This document shows positions 1-6,958 of a stretch of 10,201 nt of DNA, piece by piece. Every line of letters begins with the position of its first letter. Position 1 is the stretch's first letter. The position numbers and the translations under genes are program-made. This stretch comes from Methanosarcinales archaeon (GTDB lineage: Archaea; Halobacteriota; Methanosarcinia; Methanosarcinales; Methanogasteraceae). The notes under the pieces are model-generated. The model was given only the letters and a program-made list of their open reading frames with translations, made no database searches and was not told the origin of the DNA. The stretch lies in the NCBI GenBank assembly GCA_030672605.1, contig DAOVGE010000007.1, positions 1 through 10,201 on the forward strand, written 5' to 3'.

Positions 1-1860
1 ATAGACAAGCCCGCTGTCAGGATCAACATCGACATCGAGTGGCATGAGAACTGCCTCTTCATAGCTCGGGTCGTGCGCCATGACGTGAGCCAGCGATTCG
101 GAGTAGCGTGTGTAGTCCGCGGGGAGCGGCGGCGCCTCCACAAACTCGCCGAGCCAGCTTCCATCATCTGGACAAAGCATTACAACACGCCAGTAATTCT
201 CGTCCACCACGTAGAGCACATCGCCGTCCGGGTGCAGAGCCATTCCGAATGGTATCGAGAACTCGCCTGCAGTTGGTGGGTCTGCCGCCAGATCCCGGGT
301 GGGTTCGGATGCTATGAATGTTCCCGCGGTCCAGACCTCTGTAAATTGCCATTCCGGTTCAAACTCGTACTCAAACTTGGTAACCATTCCGCTGCCGCCG
401 CCCAGCATACCTGCAACCTTGCTCTCGGCAACATATAGATAGTGTTTATCATCGTCAGTCTCCGTGAGAATGCCTGTCGGAACCTGAAAACTCCGTTCTC
501 CGTCTGTAATATTCTCTCCGGTTGTCGGGTCAACTGTTAGCGAGGTGTTGTATGTTACAACGTTGCACAACTCGCTCCCGTTCATATCCAGGGCATAGAC
601 GCCAGAGGAGACTATATCCCAGTTGGGCATGGCAAACCCCAGCTGGCTATACCAGATGTGACCGGAATCGTCGAGTTTGAGGAACGATCCTCCTGTGTTG
701 TTCAGGTTGGTAAGCTCCGCAAATTCGGTGCCGTCAATGTTTGCCGTCCGGATAGAGGCCGGGGATCCGTCAAAGGATACCGGAAGCATGTAGACTTTGC
801 CGCTCTCGTCATGATCCATCCCCCATATACTGAGCAGTTCGATCTGCATAGGAAATGAGAGCGTCTGATTGCCTGTGGAATCGTATACCAGAACCTGCCC
901 TGAACTGGAATACGTCATGGCTGATGTCGCCACGTAGATGTTTCCGTCTGCGTCCACATCGATCCCGGTTACCATCATGCCTATACCGAGGAGGGCACTG
1001 GTATCTGCCACAACGCGGCACTCAGGAGCCGGGTCAAGCGAAGAGACATCATACATGACAACCCCGTTAACGCCTCCGGTGAAACTCGTAACGCTCACAT
1101 AGAGGTTGGTTCCCACAATGTCCACGTCTCCGGGCGTGGAGTTTGCAGGTATCTCCAGTTCCACACCTGCCAGCGTCATATCCGCGGCGTTGTAGACGAG
1201 AATCTTCGCTTCACCCATCGGATCTGCCTCAGATATGAAGAGGTGCGTTCCCGAGACGTCCAGTCCTGCGGGCGCGGTGAATGTGGAAGCGTTCGCCTCC
1301 GCCAGCAGGAGTCCTGCGGAATCGTACTTCAAAATCCTGCACGGAAGCGCCATGTTGTGGTGCGTGGGTCCGCCCACGATGTAGATGCTGCCGTCCGCAT
1401 CCACTGCCACCTGCTGCGGACCGATCTCAGTCTCGTCGGCAGGAACCGCGAGAAGGGGGCTGGCTGCCAGACCATCGTCGCTCACATTCCACACCGACAC
1501 GACTTCGGGGTTGGCAGCAAGATAGAGTTTCTCGCCGTCGGTGGTGATGCCGGCTGGCATCTCAATCTCGCCTACGAGCGTATCACCTTCACTTCCGTAG
1601 CGGGCGATGAATGTGCCATTCATGTCAAAGATGTTCAACCGGCTGGTGCCGGCGTCAGTTACGGCGATCATGCCGCCGATTGCAACCACGTCGGCAGGCA
1701 TCAAGAGTTGCCCCCTGCCAAGAGCGTCCGGGATCAGCTTGTTCTCGAACTCCGAAGCAATCGATTGTGGCTGTGTCGTTGCACCTGCGATTCCCACGCA
1801 GGCGAAGATTGCTGCAAGTAGGACGATACTTACGAGACTTACAGTAGCATATCGTTTCAT
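1..1860 (-). CDS. Secreted NHL-type beta-propeller protein, 3' end outside window
   Basis: This reading frame stays open from an ATG at 1858-1860 to the left edge, giving at least 620 residues with no stop, so the C-terminus is missing. Residues 1-27 form a signal peptide (MKRYA, hydrophobic core, then an AGA-like cleavage site). The rest is a chain of propeller blades with recurrent motifs such as VAVDADGSIYIVG, GIDVDADGNIYVA and GMALHPDGDVLYVVD, typical of NHL/SMP-30-like six- or seven-bladed propellers. Many Asn-X-Ser/Thr sites fit an exported archaeal glycoprotein. GGAGGAA at 1871-1877 supports this start; a competing ATG at 1879 is out of frame. It lies 453 bp from its upstream neighbour and has its own leader element, so it is probably a separate transcription unit. 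Ligand and role are unknown. A C-terminal membrane anchor or sorting signal would be expected beyond the window. The fold call is fairly sure, the function is not. Confidence 0.88.
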   Translation of the reverse strand, partial: MKRYATVSLVSIVLLAAIFACVGIAGATTQPQSIASEFENKLIPDALGRGQLLMPADVVAIGGMIAVTDAGTSRLNIFDMNGTFIARYGSEGDTLVGEIEMPAGITTDGEKLYLAANPEVVSVWNVSDDGLAASPLLAVPADETEIGPQQVAVDADGSIYIVGGPTHHNMALPCRILKYDSAGLLLAEANASTFTAPAGLDVSGTHLFISEADPMGEAKILVYNAADMTLAGVELEIPANSTPGDVDIVGTNLYVSVTSFTGGVNGVVMYDVSSLDPAPECRVVADTSALLGIGMMVTGIDVDADGNIYVATSAMTYSSSGQVLVYDSTGNQTLSFPMQIELLSIWGMDHDESGKVYMLPVSFDGSPASIRTANIDGTEFAELTNLNNTGGSFLKLDDSGHIWYSQLGFAMPNWDIVSSGVYALDMNGSELCNVVTYNTSLTVDPTTGENITDGERSFQVPTGILTETDDDKHYLYVAESKVAGMLGGGSGMVTKFEYEFEPEWQFTEVWTAGTFIASEPTRDLAADPPTAGEFSIPFGMALHPDGDVLYVVDENYWRVVMLCPDDGSWLGEFVEAPPLPADYTRYSESLAHVMAHDPSYEEAVLMPLDVDVDPDSGLVY

Positions 1861-1889
1861 TGTGTTGGATTTCCTCCATTGTTGTTGTA

Positions 1890-1911
1890 CTCGGGAAATG
1901 GTGTTTCCGAG
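1890..1911 (-). promoter_or_regulatory. Leader hairpin upstream of the NHL gene
   Basis: Read on the minus strand, CTCGGAAA and TTTCCCGAG can pair around a CACCA loop, with one bulged base. The hairpin ends 29 nt before the ATG at 1860 and starts 16 nt after the palindromic element at 1928-1979. A hairpin of different sequence occupies the same relative place in front of the thioredoxin-like gene (7735-7748). That suggests the structure is kept, although two cases could be coincidence. Confidence 0.45.
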
Positions 1912-1927
1912 CATTTCAGTAGTGGTT

Positions 1928-1979
1928 GTTAGGTGTGCAAGTAATCTGCCCTAACAATGTTTGGTTTTGGATAAAAACC
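1928..1979 (-). promoter_or_regulatory. 52-bp palindromic leader element, copy B
   Basis: On the minus strand this holds GGTTTT-N5-AAAACC, then 7 nt, then GTTAGG-N16-CCTAAC. The second palindrome extends to 8 bp (TTGTTAGG/CCTAACAA, 1926-1957). It matches the copy at 7765-7816 at about 41 of 52 positions without gaps. It lies 67 nt upstream of the NHL gene start. Two 6-bp half-sites 22 bp apart are what a dimeric DNA-binding protein would contact. The A/T-rich TTTTTATCC part could hold a TATA box. A structured RNA leader is the alternative. Confidence 0.6.
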
Positions 1980-1980
1980 T

Positions 1981-2092
1981 AAGAAATGTAATGGTCAGTT
2001 GGATGTACAACACATGCAAGACGTGAAGGCAGAGATTAACAACGCCTCATTTCGTAAATGAATCCTGCCTGTGTGGCATTAAGTGCGTAGGG
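1981..2092. other. Intergenic stretch with no recognisable feature
   Basis: This part of the 453-bp gap between the NHL gene and the second DUF2149 gene contains no convincing coding frame, RNA gene or repeat. Distal promoter elements for the NHL gene could lie here, but I see no clear TATA box. Confidence 0.5.
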
Positions 2093-2177
2093 ATCACGAA
2101 TAGCACGAATAAACGAATTGCACGAATGCTAAACCGGAATAAATTCGTGTCATTCGTCCATTCGTTAAATTCGTGAT
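2093..2177. repeat. ATTCGTG palindromic array, copy R1
   Basis: An 85-bp imperfect palindrome begins with ATCACGAAT and ends with its exact complement ATTCGTGAT. Each arm has four units in a 9-9-8-9 bp pattern: CACGAAT-type units on the left and ATTCGTG-type units on the right, around a loop of about 15 nt (gctaaaccggaataa). The right arm is followed by ATAAAAAC. Related arrays are at 4924-5006 and 9768-9842. It lies in the gap between two genes and could fold into a long hairpin in DNA or RNA. It is probably a REP/MITE-like dispersed element; no transposase is present. Confidence 0.8.
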
Positions 2178-2217
2178 AAAAACTGTTAGAAATATACCAA
2201 ATTCTCTATAAACTCCT

Positions 2218-2242
2218 CAAAACCAGCGTAGAGCGAGTTTTG
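2218..2242 (-). terminator. Possible terminator hairpin after the DUF2149 gene
   Basis: CAAAAC and GTTTTG form a 6-bp stem around a 13-nt loop, about 70 nt downstream of the stop at 2314. On the minus strand, AT-rich sequence follows (GAGGAGTTTATAGAG), but there is no long T-run. It could help end the operon transcript. The assignment is weak. Confidence 0.25.
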
Positions 2243-2313
2243 GTAAATAACCGATATAACTGGTCGTTTGAACACCCTCACGCGAGATATCAGAGAGCCA
2301 GAATCCGATCGCC

Positions 2314-2676
2314 CTACTTCGTCGCATTCGCAGGCACATAGACCACCTCGCCACTATCCAGCAGGAATGTTGTGCCCATAACCCGCCCCCTGCCATAAAC
2401 GTCCTCGTCTGTTATCTTCTGAATCTCTACCTTCTCGCCCTGCTTGATTATGATCTCCATATCATCGGTTCCCGGGTTCTTGACGATTGTAACATTTGAT
2501 GTGGACGAGACCAATTCGGGAAGGCTGTGGTACGTCACAAGCGCAAGCATCAGAGCAACCGCAAAGACGATTGCCACATCAAAGAGGTTCGCAACACCAC
2601 TTAAGGGGTCGTCGTCCACGCCCGAACGTCCACCGAGATCTGACCGTCGTTTCCTTCCCATGAATCTTGTTTTCAT
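2314..2676 (-). CDS. DUF2149 family protein, ExbD/MotB-like partner of the proton channel
   Basis: A 120-residue protein with a basic N-terminal tail (residues 1-20), a DDDPLSGVANLFD motif (21-33), one membrane helix (about 34-50) and a small outer domain starting with NVTIVKNPGT (61-70). The layout, with a short cytoplasmic tail and an Asp (D33) at the start of a single helix, resembles ExbD/TolR, where an Asp at that place carries the proton. Equating D33 with it is inference. The ATG overlaps the stop of the ExbB-like gene as ATGA, with GGTGA 7 nt upstream, so the two are translationally coupled and probably form one complex. A paralogue at the right edge (9866-10201) shares the DPLSGVANLFD and VTIVKNPGT motifs. 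The biochemical function of DUF2149 is not known to me. Confidence 0.9.
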   Translation of the reverse strand: MKTRFMGRKRRSDLGGRSGVDDDPLSGVANLFDVAIVFAVALMLALVTYHSLPELVSSTSNVTIVKNPGTDDMEIIIKQGEKVEIQKITDEDVYGRGRVMGTTFLLDSGEVVYVPANATK

Positions 2677-3257
2677 CGATCAGTCACCCCCTCCTTCGCA
2701 ATCGATAACTCTGCCATGTACTCCATGTCATCCAAGTCCTGCGAGTACCACCGCTGCCTGACGCTTGCAACTGTTAGCGATACTGCACCGATCAGAAGCC
2801 CGACCACAGTCGATGTAAACGCAATCACGAGATTATTTGCCAGTTGTTCGATGTCTCCGGCGCTCAAACCTAAGAGAGCAGGACCCAGCGGAATCAGCGT
2901 TCCCATGAGCCCGAGCATCGGACCGATACGTATCAGAAGGCGGGCATTTCCGAGTTTTCGCCCGGCTTCTGCCTCATACTCCTGAAGCAGCCGTCCGATT
3001 TTCACAGTGAGCACGTCTTCATCGCGGGGGTTCCGATGCTCTGCGACCAGTCGCTTCACCTCACCACGAAAACCACTTAAGTGACCTACTTTAAACTTAT
3101 CATCAAAATCTTTGCTCCGTTTTGAATATTCCGAGATCATATCTCCTGCAAACACGAAACAGAGTGCGACCAGTATTATTAATAGTATCAGTACAGGATA
3201 CAGCATCGCATTACTGATCGTAAGTAGTACTTTCATCATCTCCGGTAATAGTTCCAT
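2673..3257 (-). CDS. MotA/TolQ/ExbB proton channel family protein
   Basis: A 194-residue inner-membrane protein of the ExbB/TolQ/MotA family, whose members form pentameric proton-conducting stators. Helix 1 spans about 19-39. A charged cytoplasmic loop follows (40-105). Helices 2 and 3 (about 110-130 and 143-165) carry the family signature: IGPMLGLMGTLIPLGPAL, then LVIAFTSTVVGLLIGAVS with the small/Thr residues that line the channel. Its length fits the shorter ExbB-type proteins. The ATG has GGAG seven bases upstream and lies 16 bp after the methyltransferase-like gene. The next gene, DUF2149, starts in an ATGA overlap with its stop, as expected of an ExbB/ExbD-type pair. What the motor energises is unclear, as archaea of this type lack a TonB-dependent outer membrane. 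Confidence 0.93.
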   Translation of the reverse strand: MELLPEMMKVLLTISNAMLYPVLILLIILVALCFVFAGDMISEYSKRSKDFDDKFKVGHLSGFRGEVKRLVAEHRNPRDEDVLTVKIGRLLQEYEAEAGRKLGNARLLIRIGPMLGLMGTLIPLGPALLGLSAGDIEQLANNLVIAFTSTVVGLLIGAVSLTVASVRQRWYSQDLDDMEYMAELSIAKEGVTDR

Positions 3258-3273
3258 TTTATTACTCCATCAT

Positions 3274-3726
3274 TTATATCTTCGGTATAAACATCCCGGT
3301 TCGTTCTCTGCAGTCGAAATATGCTGATCCATGTAGCTCGATCATCTGCCTCTCCTCAATCCTCCCGTCCAGATACCAGATCAAAACGATCACAAGCATC
3401 ACCGCAAACCAGATATACGAGAAGAATAGAAGCCCGATTCCAGTGAGCATAATGTGGATTCCGAGGTACACCGGGTGTCTGACATATTTAAACGGTCCGT
3501 CTGTTACAAGCGTTTTGTCGAAGAGTGCACGCCGCATGTAGTATCCCACATATATCCAGGTCAGGAGTCCACCAATAACCAGAGGAATTCCAAAGGACAT
3601 AATCAGGATATTCTCGGTTAATATTGGCGGCTCGTTTGCGAAGTGCTGGGACATGTACAGACAGATTGCCATAATAATCCATAGCGCTCTTGGTAGAATC
3701 TCAACAGCGATATGTCTCCGCTTCAT
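3274..3726 (-). CDS. Isoprenylcysteine carboxyl methyltransferase (ICMT/PEMT)-like membrane protein
   Basis: A 150-residue protein with about four membrane helices (roughly 10-28, 40-60, 87-102, 104-118). It shows the C-terminal ICMT/PEMT signature: DGPFKYVRHPVYLG (76-89), which includes the RHP motif, then a Glu pair EE (124-125) and a Y-x7-GMFIP ending. Family members use S-adenosylmethionine at the membrane face to methylate lipids or prenyl-cysteine carboxylates, and many prokaryotic members have unknown substrates. Its ATG overlaps the stop of the DUF2162 gene (ATGA), after a G-rich stretch that can act as a ribosome binding site, and the ExbB-like gene follows 16 bp later. Its place inside the motor operon suggests it modifies a lipid or protein of the same system, which is inference. 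Confidence 0.85.
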   Translation of the reverse strand: MKRRHIAVEILPRALWIIMAICLYMSQHFANEPPILTENILIMSFGIPLVIGGLLTWIYVGYYMRRALFDKTLVTDGPFKYVRHPVYLGIHIMLTGIGLLFFSYIWFAVMLVIVLIWYLDGRIEERQMIELHGSAYFDCRERTGMFIPKI

Positions 3727-4871
3727 CGTCCGCCCCCGTCCCGGTCAGTGGTTCTTATTCGCCCTCGCACAAATCCGATAACGATCATGACAAGCACGAA
3801 GAGAAATCCGGGAATCATATCACTCACCGGAAAGTCCCCGATTGCAATTTCCATCTCACTTACCGGGAGATACGCAGGAACAAGCAGAATCGAGAGGAAA
3901 TAGAGAAGCCCGAAGAATATCATCATGCTTCCCAGATTCGAGGGCTTCTTGGCAAACCGGGTTCTTCGTAAAACCGTGGTTATCACGATGATCGTCGAAA
4001 AGAACACACCTCCAACGAGTAAACCAGCTTTGAGAGCGCTCATACCAGCGATCATAAGAAATGCACACGTCAGAAAGATCGTTGCAAGCGATACAGGGCA
4101 TGGTAGCGCCATCAAGAGAAACGTTCTCCTGCTAACGTCCTTTTTTGTACGATTCCATTTCCTGACAGTGTAAAATCCAATAACAAGGAGTGATATCGCT
4201 ATCGTCAGTTGAAACACCCCGAATGCAAGCCCCATTCCAAAGAGGATGCTTATCGATTCGTACAGTGCATCACCAGCAACACTGATCACTGCACACATCA
4301 GAAACGGAACAACAAGGTAGATCGATGCGACTGCGAGAATCTCGCGGGTATTCAGTCTGGAAAATCCCATCCCAAACGCTGCTTTGCTTGAGAACTTGAG
4401 CATTCCGACGAATATCCCGAAGATCATAATACCGCTTATGAGGGACTTTTCCTTGCACTCTCGTATCTTTTTATCGATCCACGAGTCGTCATAATTCGGA
4501 TTGTTCTTTCTGTAGTCATCTCTTGCAAGTTCGTAGTATTTAAGAGCGGTATCGCACTCCTTCTGCCCGGCGCAGCAGTCGCCTGCAAGATGGTAGCTTG
4601 CACCAGCAGACTCGTAATCGTCCGCTGACTCGAAACTTTCAGCTGCAAGAACGTAATGCGCCGATGCGTTCGCAAGGTCGCTTGCGTTTCTGTAGTGCAA
4701 GGCGATTCTGTTGTACAGGGCGCCTGCGCCGTCATAATTTTCCAATTCCGATAATCGCTCGGCATACTCGATGAGTTCCACGGCGTCGGCACCGCCATCA
4801 TGCTGGCTGCCAGCCATCGCTGTCGATGAGATGGAGACGATCAGCAATACGGATATTATGCCAAAACGCAT
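3723..4871 (-). CDS. TPR-like outer domain fused to a DUF2162-type membrane protein
   Basis: This 382-residue protein has a signal peptide (1-20, MRFGI to AMA), an exported alpha-helical repeat region (28-142) of TPR/SNAP-like pairs such as AAESFESADDYESAGASYH, and about seven membrane helices (146-369). The membrane part has motifs I associate with DUF2162 putative transporters: GMGFSRLNTREIL (167-179), DVSRRTFLLMALPCPVSLAT (245-264, with a CPV core) and a VPAYL segment (331-335). As I recall, DUF2162 proteins usually lack the TPR part, so this looks like a fusion. I chose the ATG at 4871 because it begins a clean signal peptide. The frame stays open upstream to a GTG at 5072 that overlaps the NosD-like stop, but that stretch is repeat R2. 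No strong ribosome binding site is visible. The downstream gene starts within its stop codon. Confidence 0.82.
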   Translation of the reverse strand: MRFGIISVLLIVSISSTAMAGSQHDGGADAVELIEYAERLSELENYDGAGALYNRIALHYRNASDLANASAHYVLAAESFESADDYESAGASYHLAGDCCAGQKECDTALKYYELARDDYRKNNPNYDDSWIDKKIRECKEKSLISGIMIFGIFVGMLKFSSKAAFGMGFSRLNTREILAVASIYLVVPFLMCAVISVAGDALYESISILFGMGLAFGVFQLTIAISLLVIGFYTVRKWNRTKKDVSRRTFLLMALPCPVSLATIFLTCAFLMIAGMSALKAGLLVGGVFFSTIIVITTVLRRTRFAKKPSNLGSMMIFFGLLYFLSILLVPAYLPVSEMEIAIGDFPVSDMIPGFLFVLVMIVIGFVRGRIRTTDRDGGGR

Positions 4872-4923
4872 CTGTTTTTTGTAATTTTCGACAGAGTCTG
4901 CGACGAACGTATGTGCAAGACCC

Positions 4924-5006
4924 AAACACGAATGGACGAATAACACGAATATAGTAGATAGTTCTCCATATATTCGCGACATTCGTTTAAACGTGTCATT
5001 CGTGAT
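4924..5006. repeat. ATTCGTG palindromic array, copy R2
   Basis: The right arm (4972-5006) has units ATTCGCGAC, ATTCGTTT, AAACGTGTC and ATTCGTGAT in the same 9-8-9-9 spacing as R1, followed by ATAAAATC. The left arm (4924-4950) keeps three CACGAAT-type units; the outermost fourth is lost or degenerate. The loop is about 21 nt and includes the AT-rich ATATAT stretch. The array fills most of the gap between the NosD-like gene and the ATG at 4871, and on the minus strand it remains open in the frame of the downstream gene. Confidence 0.78.
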
Positions 5007-5068
5007 AAAATCGTTTCGTATGGACAACACAATCATCTGAACAATGTCCTGAAATGTCAGAATTCCAA

Positions 5069-6958
5069 TCACTTCCTTCTCGAATACCCAAATATTATAA
5101 ATACCAACAATCCGACCACGATCAATGTAGCCATCAAAGGCGTCGCCTTGATCGATGGAATCTCGATTCCCGAATCGAACCTCTTGAGCATCTCCACCTT
5201 CCCGATCACCTTCTTCCCACGAACCATCTCACAATCTTCCGGAGTGTCCACATAATTTGAGGCGGTCTCGTAGGTGTTGTTGGAGCCGGCAATCTCGGTG
5301 AGTCCCTTCTTCACATACACGTCCGCGTCATCATTGCCTGTGACGGTATTCCCGACCAGTGTGGTATCGTAAGCCTCGTTCGAGATGCGGATTCCATTGG
5401 CGACAGAGGCGTCATCGTTGTATGCGGAACCTTCTTTGTTGTCTGCTGCTGTGTTGTACCGAAGCGTGTTGCCCGGACCGCCCACATAGATTCCGGGACC
5501 TTTATTATCTGTCGCGATGTTGTTCTCGATTGTGAAGAAGCTTGAGAGCTTGCACCGCAGAATGATTCCACCCTGCCCGTTCTCAGTCACCCTGTTGCCG
5601 GTTATATTGTTGTACTTCGGCTTCATTCGTGTGAAGATACCGGCTTTCGTATTGTCGTAGACAGTGTTATTTGAGAGGGTATTATACTCTCCGCCATATA
5701 TAAAAATCCCATTCCCCCCATTCTCGCAACTCGTGCCCCTGCCTCTGTTGTGATGCACCAGATTGTTGCTGATCATGCTCTCGTAAACATGCTGCATCTT
5801 GATGCCGTGGGTCGTCGTATCATCGATGTCGTTTCCGTTGTGATGCACATCGCAGTAATCGATCGTGTTGTTGCTCACGATATCTCCTTTGATGTCATTT
5901 CCCCTGAGATGGATTCCATTGCAGAAGTTTTTGATCTCCAGATATGTTACAACCAGATCATCGTGTCCGGAATTGAAGATTCCTGCACGCTCAGTCTCGC
6001 TATCCGTGCAATCGCCTGGAATCACGCCGTCCAGTGTGTATCCGTTGCCATCGATCACGACACCATCCGCCCCGATCACGAGACCGTGCCCTGACGAGCA
6101 GTAGAGATTGCAGTTGAATGTGCAGCTCTCAGTGACGGTATCGCCACACGCGAATATCGTTTTTGGATCCGTAACAGAGACGCATCCGCACGTTGGGCTG
6201 CCACGTTCTGTTTCATCGCAATCCGCCTCTTCACGAGATCGTGCCGCAGACGGTGGGCAGGAATGCGTGCATGGGTCTCCACTGGAATCGCTGTAGCCCT
6301 TTGTTACCGCACAGGCATTGTCATCACCCGTGTTCTCAAGTCCTGGTTCGACCACGATATCGCCGCGTACATTGCCGCAGACCATGTTATGATACAGCCT
6401 GTTCCTGCTCGAGTTATCGATGTTTATCCCTATGCCGCCCTTCGTTGCCACATTATTGTATTTTACAATATTGTTATTCGCACCACCGGACAGGTGGATT
6501 CCCTGACCGCCGCCGCTACGATCGATAGTGTTCCCGCTCACGTTGCTGTATGACGAGGTAAACAGCCAGATACCACTTCCCTGACCGTAGTTTATAGTAG
6601 TATCCGTTATACTGCCATTATCAGCGTCTTTGAAATATATCCCATAACAGAACCCGCCGATCCTCACGTTCTTTATCGTTACCCTATCGCACCCCTCGTT
6701 ATGGATTCCTTCTCCATCGTCACTATGTGTGTCTGTGGTGATCGCGTAGCCATTGCCATCGATTACGATACCGTCCGCACCGATCACGAGACCGTATCGT
6801 GTATGGCAGTCCAGATCCTCGTTGAACTTGCAGCTCTCAATAACCGTGTCCCCGCACCCATAATCTGTGCCTGTGACAGCGCCGATGCAACCTGCGTTTG
6901 CGTTCGCTGTTGTTAGAAGTATCAGCAACAGCCCGACGAGATATTCTATCCCTCTCAT
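5069..6958 (-). CDS. NosD-like secreted protein with two parallel beta-helix units
   Basis: This 629-residue protein has a signal peptide (1-22, MRGIEY to NANA), two right-handed parallel beta-helix units and a C-terminal membrane helix (about 605-624) ending SRRK. Each unit opens with the same cap: GCGDTVIESC to DGNGY at 34-71 and ACGDTVTESC to DGNGY at 270-307. It continues with about 22-residue rungs such as NNTVYDNTKAGIF and NRVTENGQGGIILR (NosD/CASH/PbH1 type). A Cys-rich linker (about 216-270) joins the units. Such proteins bind or process carbohydrates or serve as surface scaffolds. A nitrous oxide reductase role is not indicated because no nos genes are near. The ATG overlaps the stop of the thioredoxin-like gene (ATGA). 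GGAG directly abuts it, too close for ideal initiation, so coupling is likely. The fold call is sure, the ligand unknown. Confidence 0.92.
   Translation of the reverse strand: MRGIEYLVGLLLILLTTANANAGCIGAVTGTDYGCGDTVIESCKFNEDLDCHTRYGLVIGADGIVIDGNGYAITTDTHSDDGEGIHNEGCDRVTIKNVRIGGFCYGIYFKDADNGSITDTTINYGQGSGIWLFTSSYSNVSGNTIDRSGGGQGIHLSGGANNNIVKYNNVATKGGIGINIDNSSRNRLYHNMVCGNVRGDIVVEPGLENTGDDNACAVTKGYSDSSGDPCTHSCPPSAARSREEADCDETERGSPTCGCVSVTDPKTIFACGDTVTESCTFNCNLYCSSGHGLVIGADGVVIDGNGYTLDGVIPGDCTDSETERAGIFNSGHDDLVVTYLEIKNFCNGIHLRGNDIKGDIVSNNTIDYCDVHHNGNDIDDTTTHGIKMQHVYESMISNNLVHHNRGRGTSCENGGNGIFIYGGEYNTLSNNTVYDNTKAGIFTRMKPKYNNITGNRVTENGQGGIILRCKLSSFFTIENNIATDNKGPGIYVGGPGNTLRYNTAADNKEGSAYNDDASVANGIRISNEAYDTTLVGNTVTGNDDADVYVKKGLTEIAGSNNTYETASNYVDTPEDCEMVRGKKVIGKVEMLKRFDSGIEIPSIKATPLMATLIVVGLLVFIIFGYSRRK
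6035..6151 (-). repeat. Internal duplication in the NosD-like gene, copy 2
   Basis: This encodes residues 270-308 of the NosD-like protein (CGDTVTESC to DGNGYTL). It is clearly related to 6743-6859, 708 bp away, at both the DNA level (shared GATCACGAGACCGT) and the protein level (shared GLVIGADG-VIDGNGY). It marks the cap of the second beta-helix unit. Confidence 0.8.
6743..6859 (-). repeat. Internal duplication in the NosD-like gene, copy 1
   Basis: This encodes residues 34-72 (CGDTVIESC to DGNGYAI), the cap of the first beta-helix unit. It pairs with 6035-6151. The rungs after the caps have diverged much more, so the duplication is old or the caps are under stronger constraint. Confidence 0.8.

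Noticed and set aside
1243..1821. A 192-codon plus-strand open frame
   Set aside because: It lies opposite the NHL gene, has no recognisable motif or signal, and its Arg/Cys/His-rich composition is typical of an antisense shadow frame.
2093..2177. Possible CRISPR array
   Set aside because: The units are 8-9 bp with no unique spacers of 30-40 bp and are arranged as an inverted pair, so this is a palindromic repeat rather than CRISPR.
4872..5072. GTG at 5072 as the start of the TPR-DUF2162 gene
   Set aside because: It would add 67 residues, largely encoded by repeat R2, ahead of a complete signal peptide, and the A/G-rich site upstream is too close to the GTG. The GTGA overlap keeps it as a minor alternative.
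5069..6958. NosD as a nitrous oxide reductase maturation factor
   Set aside because: Only the beta-helix fold supports the name. No nosZ, nosF, nosY or nosL-like gene is nearby, and the fold is common in archaeal surface proteins.
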